From contig JAANWY010000361.1 of the NCBI GenBank assembly GCA_018263655.1, positions 1 through 26,624 of the forward strand: 26,624 nucleotides of DNA, given 5' to 3'. The notes under the pieces are model-generated. The model made no database searches. It had not been told where the DNA came from and worked only from the letters and a program-made list of their open reading frames with translations. This document shows, one piece after another, positions 22,897 through 26,624 of this stretch (its first letter is position 1; every line of letters starts with the position of its first letter). Made by a program: the position numbers and the translations under genes. The DNA is from Anaerolineales bacterium (GTDB taxonomy: Bacteria > Chloroflexota > Anaerolineae > Epilineales > JAANWY01).

Positions 22897-23001
22897 CTTG
22901 ACAATGTCACATTCCGCTGCTGTGGCCGGTCGCCGCTTCGCTTACAGACCGCGCCACGGCGGTGTTAGTGTAGAACATTTGTCTAACGTGACATTGTCAA
23001 G
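22897..23001. mobile_element. 105-bp MITE-like element, copy B
   Basis: Perfect 14-bp terminal inverted repeats (CTTGACAATGTCAC and its complement) bound a 105-bp unit, flanked on both sides by TTAC (22893-22896 and 23002-23005), a possible 4-bp target duplication. It is the reverse-orientation sister of 132-236 and the parent type of the degenerate array at 14861-15020. No ORF is inside. It lies about 110 bp upstream of hydB. Confidence 0.85.
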
Positions 23002-23117
23002 TTACCCAGTAAAGTGTACTCTGAGAAAGTCCAAACGCGGTCCTAGACAGGTCCAATACGCGTCCAAGCCGGCAAGCGAGCGAGGGACATCTAAAAACCA
23101 CTGTTCTCCTACTCCCC

Positions 23118-23429
23118 TCACCCCCTCATCTCTGTGCCTGTATCGAGGTTGAGGTGCAGCGAGCCGACGTGCAAACTGGCCACGCGATTCACATCGTCCG
23201 CCGGCGTGACCACCGTCATCTCCCTTGTGTTCATCTGTTCGATAACGCCTAGCGCTATCGCGAAGCCCTCGTCATCCTGAAACGCCAACAGCCGCTGCGG
23301 GCCGGCTTGCTCTAGATTGTACACGGGCCGACGGCTGTAGTCGATGCTGAGCGGACCGGCATTCTCGAAGTACCGGCGATACTTCTGTTGCCGGCGCTTC
23401 GTGCGCTCCTCGATGGTCTTGCGCTTCAC
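23118..23429 (-). pseudogene. C-terminal fragment resembling a Clp1-type polynucleotide kinase
   Basis: The 103-codon frame begins with KRKTIEERTKRRQQKYRRYF, continues LLAFQDDEGFAIALGVIEQM and ends TPADDVNRVASLHVGSLHL. This resembles the C-terminal part of bacterial Clp1/Grc3-type P-loop polynucleotide-kinase proteins, which are three or more times longer. No Walker A motif or plausible N-terminal domain lies upstream; similarity seems to stop near 23430. I read it as a 5'-truncated remnant. The family guess is from memory of the C-terminal pattern and is moderate; a small intact gene starting at GTG 23429 is the alternative. Confidence 0.45.
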
Positions 23430-23446
23430 GGCGCCGGCCCCACCCG

Positions 23447-23569
23447 CTGCGCGCGTTGCTGGAGCTGGTGAACGCCCACGAGGGCTGGGAGCATGTGGCC
23501 GCGTGGCGATGTGTTGCCCACGAAGAAGCCCGCATCCGGAGATGGCAGTTCAGTAGGATTCCTTCATAG
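23447..23569 (+). pseudogene. Possible 3'-terminal fragment of an unknown gene
   Basis: The frame starting near 23447 reads LRALLELVNAHEGWEHVAAW and continues with about 20 more residues to a stop at 23567-23569. It has a helix-like, coding-looking composition but no start codon, no upstream extension and no family I recognise. It begins only a few bases from where the minus-strand fragment at 23118-23429 stops, as though two broken genes met here. Confidence 0.22.
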
Positions 23570-23683
23570 AACCTTCATCGCAATTTAATCGATCAGACGG
23601 ACGGGCGCCGTAGGAACATAGTACAATTCTTGTCAGTAGGCTCCTACAGGCTCCTACGTCTTAAGAGCCGAGGTGCTCGTTCA

Positions 23684-23870
23684 GGTGGTGGCCACCCTTG
23701 CGAAGGTAACGCCAACGGCTGCGGTCGGAGACCTTGCCGAACAATTGAGTTTGCCTTCTCCGTTGGGCGAAGGTCTCCGACCGAGCCCAAAGACAAAATT
23801 CTCCGTTGGGCGAAGGTCTCCGACCGAGCCCAAAGACCCAACGGCTGCGGTCGGAGACCTTGCCGAACAT
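23684..23870. repeat. Nested direct and inverted repeats upstream of the protease gene
   Basis: A 29-bp unit, ACGGCTGCGGTCGGAGACCT onward, occurs at 23715-23743 and again at 23841-23869. Between them a 43-bp unit with GGGCGAAGGTCTCCGACCGA is present twice in tandem (23758-23800 and from 23801). The GGTCTCCGACC and GGTCGGAGACC parts are complementary, so several hairpins are possible. Small ORFs on both strands here are repeat-derived. Confidence 0.8.
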
Positions 23871-23934
23871 TTGAGTTCACTTACCTGATCCAAAAATCTT
23901 GCTTCTTGTGCAAGGATCTGATTGATAAGGTACT

Positions 23935-26040
23935 ATGTTTGTACAAGCACTCACAAAGAAAGCTGGACTCGCGGTTCTGATACTCGCTGTCGCTTTGCTG
24001 GCCGGCACCAGCTCGCCGGCTCACGGCGACAGCCCCCCTATCCGCGTGCGCGTCGCAGCCAAATCAGCCAAAGAACAGCCGGCATACGTGCCCGGCCAGC
24101 TCATCGTCGAGTTCGCGCCGGCGTCCGGCCTGACGCTGCAAAGCCAGGTGTTAGACAGCTTCGGGCTGCACGCAGTCGAACGGCTAGGCCACACACCCTT
24201 TGTCCTGGTCGAGTTTGACGCTCAGCAGAAGCTGCCCGCGCTGACTCAACAGCTCCTCCAACACCCCGCCGTCACGTCTGCCGAACCGAACTACTACCGA
24301 TACGCACATTTCGATCCGGACGACCCGCATTTCTCATACCAGTGGCACTTCCCGCTGATCCAGATGCAGCAAGCGTGGGACCACGCCACCGGCGCCGGCG
24401 CGACAGTAGCGGTGGTCGACACCGGCATCGCTTATGAGGATAATGGTGCGTATAAGCGGGCGCCCGATCTGGCCGGCGCCACCTTCGCGCCAGGCTACGA
24501 CTTCATCAACGATGATTCACACCCCAATGATGACAACAGCCACGGCACACACGTGGCCGGCACCATCGCCCAGACGACGGACAACGGTGTGGGGGTCGCC
24601 GGCATCGCCTTCGATGCCCACATCATGCCCGTTAAAGTACTGGATAAGACCGGCACCGGATCGGCGTGGCAAGTCGCACAGGGCATTGAGTGGGCCGTTG
24701 ACCATGGCGCCGATGTCATCAACTTGAGCCTGGGGAGTTCATCGGGGTCCAGCGCAGAAGCAGATGCCGTCCAGTATGCCTACGACCACGGCGTGACCGT
24801 CGTGGCGTCAGCCGGCAACGACGGTACCAGTTCTGTTGGCTATCCTGCGGCCTACGACGTCGTCATTGCCGTGGGCGCCGTTCGCTACGACGAAACCTTG
24901 GCTTCGTACTCGGACCATGGGCCAGCGCTAGATGTTGTAGCGCCCGGCGGGGATGTCTCAGTAGATCAGAACGGAGACGGATACGGTGACGGTGTTCTTC
25001 AACAAACCTTCGACCCGTCTACGCAGGACCCAAGCGACTTCGCTTACTACTTCTTCGAGGGAACGTCGATGGCATCGCCTCACGTGGCGGGCGCCGCAGC
25101 CCTCTTGATCGCCAAAGGTGTAGCGACGACCCCGGACGAAGTTCGATCTGCTCTGGAGTCTACGGCAAAGGATTTGGGGAGCTCAGGACGTGACGACACG
25201 TACGGTCACGGCCTGATCCAGGTCGCGGATGCGTTGGCTTGGAGCGGTGGTTCCCCCGTCACGCCATCTCCCACGCCCGACGGCCCGACACCTACAGCGA
25301 CCGTCACGCTGGTTCCCACAATCACGCCGACGCCCGTGGACAGCTGGGAAGCCCGCGTGATGCAACTCATCAACAGTGAACGTGCAGCCGAAGGGGAGCC
25401 GGCTTTGACAATGGACAGCCGGCTAGTACAGGCCGCGCGCCGGCACAGCCAGGACATGGCGGACAACGATTTCTTCAGCCACACCGGCTCCGATGGGTCC
25501 AGCCCTTTCGGGCGTATTCAGGACGCCGGCTACAGCTTCACCTCGGCCGGCGAGACCATTGCCGGCGGCTACACCTCGCCGGCGGCGGCCGTCGAGGCCT
25601 GGATGAACAGCCCCCCCCACCACGACATCCTGCTCGGCAACTTCACCGAAGTGGGGGTCGGCTATGTGTACAAGGCAGACTCCACCTACCGCCAATACTG
25701 GACAGCCGACTTCGCTGTCCCCAGTGGTTACAATCCTACAGTCACGCCCACCTTGACCCCCACGGTTACAAGCACGCCCACAGCCACGCCGACGCTGACC
25801 CCTGCAGCCACAAGCACGCCCACAGCTACACCGACGGCAACAGTCCCGCCGGCCATCCCGCCCGACATCTGTGGTGACCTGGACGGTGACGGCGTAGTAC
25901 AGGCCAGCGATCTGCAAATGGCCGCCAGCGATTGGGGGAGTGGCAGTGCAGAGTATGACCTGAACGGAGATCAAGTCGTCAACATCCGCGATCTCATGCT
26001 GGTCGCGACTCAATGGGGCACAGCGTGCACACGCAACTAG
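23935..26040 (+). CDS. Secreted subtilisin (S8) - CAP domain - dockerin-like protein
   Basis: A 701-residue exported protein. A signal peptide (about 1-31, hydrophobic AGLAVLILAVALLAG) precedes a fervidolysin-like propeptide (about 50-125). The subtilase domain (about 145-435) has the triad Asp162 (VVDTGI), His203 (HGTHVAGT) and Ser378 (GTSMASPH), with oxyanion Asn295. After a Pro/Thr linker comes a CAP/SCP domain (about 472-596) with His504, His516, Glu540 and the HH pair 562-563. A second Thr/Pro-repeat linker leads to a dockerin-like pair of calcium loops, DLDGDGVVQASDL and DLNGDQVVNIRDL, flanked by Cys646 and Cys697. AAGG is four bases before the ATG. It is probably an extracellular protease. 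Protease domain assignment is firm; what the CAP and dockerin parts bind is unknown. Confidence 0.92.
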   Translation: MFVQALTKKAGLAVLILAVALLAGTSSPAHGDSPPIRVRVAAKSAKEQPAYVPGQLIVEFAPASGLTLQSQVLDSFGLHAVERLGHTPFVLVEFDAQQKLPALTQQLLQHPAVTSAEPNYYRYAHFDPDDPHFSYQWHFPLIQMQQAWDHATGAGATVAVVDTGIAYEDNGAYKRAPDLAGATFAPGYDFINDDSHPNDDNSHGTHVAGTIAQTTDNGVGVAGIAFDAHIMPVKVLDKTGTGSAWQVAQGIEWAVDHGADVINLSLGSSSGSSAEADAVQYAYDHGVTVVASAGNDGTSSVGYPAAYDVVIAVGAVRYDETLASYSDHGPALDVVAPGGDVSVDQNGDGYGDGVLQQTFDPSTQDPSDFAYYFFEGTSMASPHVAGAAALLIAKGVATTPDEVRSALESTAKDLGSSGRDDTYGHGLIQVADALAWSGGSPVTPSPTPDGPTPTATVTLVPTITPTPVDSWEARVMQLINSERAAEGEPALTMDSRLVQAARRHSQDMADNDFFSHTGSDGSSPFGRIQDAGYSFTSAGETIAGGYTSPAAAVEAWMNSPPHHDILLGNFTEVGVGYVYKADSTYRQYWTADFAVPSGYNPTVTPTLTPTVTSTPTATPTLTPAATSTPTATPTATVPPAIPPDICGDLDGDGVVQASDLQMAASDWGSGSAEYDLNGDQVVNIRDLMLVATQWGTACTRN

Positions 26041-26055
26041 CGCCGTGTGCCGGCT

Positions 26056-26128
26056 CCAGAGAAGGCCGAGGCGGGTCGGGTATGCGTCACGATTGAACGT
26101 GTTTCCGATCTGCCTCGGCCCTCTCTGG
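26056..26128 (+). repeat. Long-loop hairpin after the protease gene
   Basis: Bases 26056-26072 and 26112-26128 pair over 17 positions with one mismatch (CCAGAGA-GGCCGAGGC type), starting 16 bases after the stop codon. It is followed directly by the stronger hairpin at 26145. Confidence 0.55.
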
Positions 26129-26144
26129 GCCGTTCACGGCGACG

Positions 26145-26178
26145 CCAGGCGGCAAGGCTGTTTAGCCTTGCCGCCTGG
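26145..26178 (+). terminator. Strong hairpin terminator-like structure
   Basis: A perfect 15-bp GC-rich stem (26145-26159 and 26164-26178) with a 4-base GTTT loop, about 105 bases after the protease stop. TTAACTTG follows, so there is no real U-run; termination is likely but not canonical. Confidence 0.6.
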
Positions 26179-26245
26179 TTAACTTGACATTGTTGAATTA
26201 CCTGGCGTGTTGGGCGAAGGTAACCGTTCAGGAGGTATCAGGACT

Positions 26246-26624
26246 AGCATCCTGAGTAGGTCGAAACGAAGTGGAGACCATATCGAAGGGTGCGGGTTTG
26301 CGACGGTTCTTCTAACAAGCCGCACCCCCTTCGACTGGGCTCAGGACACCGCTCGGTCAGGAGATACTTCGGCTACGCTCAGCACAGGCTCTTCGGCAAT
26401 CACCTAGTGGTGCTCGGCATAAATGAGCCACCAGTTATCTACCGAAATCACGACCAGCATCCCGAGTAGGCCGGAACGTAGTGGAGGCCATATCGAGGGG
26501 TGCGGGTTTGCGACGGTTCTTCTAACAAGCCGCACCCCCTTCGACTGGGCTCAGGACACCGCTCGGTCAGGAGATACTTCGGCTACGCTCAGCACAGGCT
26601 CTTCGGCAATCACCTAGTGGTGCT
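26246..26624. repeat. Tandem 210-bp direct repeat at the right end
   Basis: The unit starting AGCATCC(T/C)GAGTAGG at 26246 recurs at 26456, a 210-bp period. From about 26288 versus 26498 to the window end the copies are identical or nearly so. A related copy on the opposite strand is at about 3580-3689. The two 64-66-codon ORFs here end in the same residues because they are repeat copies, not genes. The second unit is cut by the window end. Confidence 0.88.

Noticed and set aside
23644..23893. Several overlapping small ORFs on both strands
   Set aside because: All repeat the same peptide strings because of the direct and inverted DNA repeats at 23684-23870.
26207..26617. Two small similar proteins
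   Set aside because: Their likeness comes from the 210-bp DNA repeat; they lack ribosome-binding sites and contain the TCGAC-type repeat motifs found in non-coding regions.
1..26624. tRNA or rRNA genes
   Set aside because: No tRNA-like cloverleaf with TTCRANY arm or rRNA segment was noticed by eye; a tRNAscan run would be decisive.

Overview
The window carries a bacterial Wood-Ljungdahl (reductive acetyl-CoA) carbonyl-branch operon next to a four-subunit cytoplasmic [NiFe] hydrogenase of the group 3b (sulfhydrogenase-like) type. The most likely source is an uncultured anaerobe of the Chloroflexota, perhaps Anaerolineae. That is an inference from the gene types (bacterial AcsA/AcsB, AcsV, DUF3786, a dockerin-bearing subtilase, a baeRF protein), the frequent GCCGGC and the many short intergenic repeats; no rRNA or marker gene is present to prove it.

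Layout. The left flank (1-3420, plus strand) has a baeRF-type release-factor-like protein and a GT20 trehalose-6-phosphate-synthase-like enzyme, set among palindromic elements. From 22787 down to 3738 all recognised genes lie on the minus strand. In transcription order they are hydB-hydG-hydD-hydA (hydrogenase), a hydrogenase maturation protease, a stand-alone response regulator, a membrane histidine kinase, a helix-turn-helix protein fused to a CxxC-less heavy-metal-associated-like domain, acsA (CO dehydrogenase), acsB (acetyl-CoA synthase), acsD and acsC (corrinoid iron-sulfur protein), acsV (corrinoid reductive activator), a DUF3786 protein and cooC (nickel-insertion ATPase). The right flank (23118-26624) holds two 5'-truncated gene fragments, a secreted subtilisin-CAP-dockerin protein and a tandem 210-bp repeat.

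How it fits together. The hydrogenase could exchange electrons between H2 and NAD(P)H. AcsA makes CO from CO2, AcsC/AcsD carry the methyl group on a corrinoid, and AcsB joins methyl, CO and CoA. AcsV reactivates the oxidised corrinoid and CooC matures the nickel site. Protease, receiver and kinase genes sit between the two enzyme systems and may link their control. The methyltransferase AcsE and the methyl-branch genes are absent from this window.

The most unusual features are not genes. Each of the seven CODH/ACS-operon genes ends in, or one or two bases before, a block of 7-8-bp tandem repeats, and several blocks have a complementary block nearby that could form a long hairpin. The hydrogenase genes, in contrast, are packed tightly without such repeats. 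There are also small terminal-inverted-repeat elements, large palindromes, and a 14-base match to an Illumina adapter inside a palindrome at the left end, which suggests an assembly artefact there.
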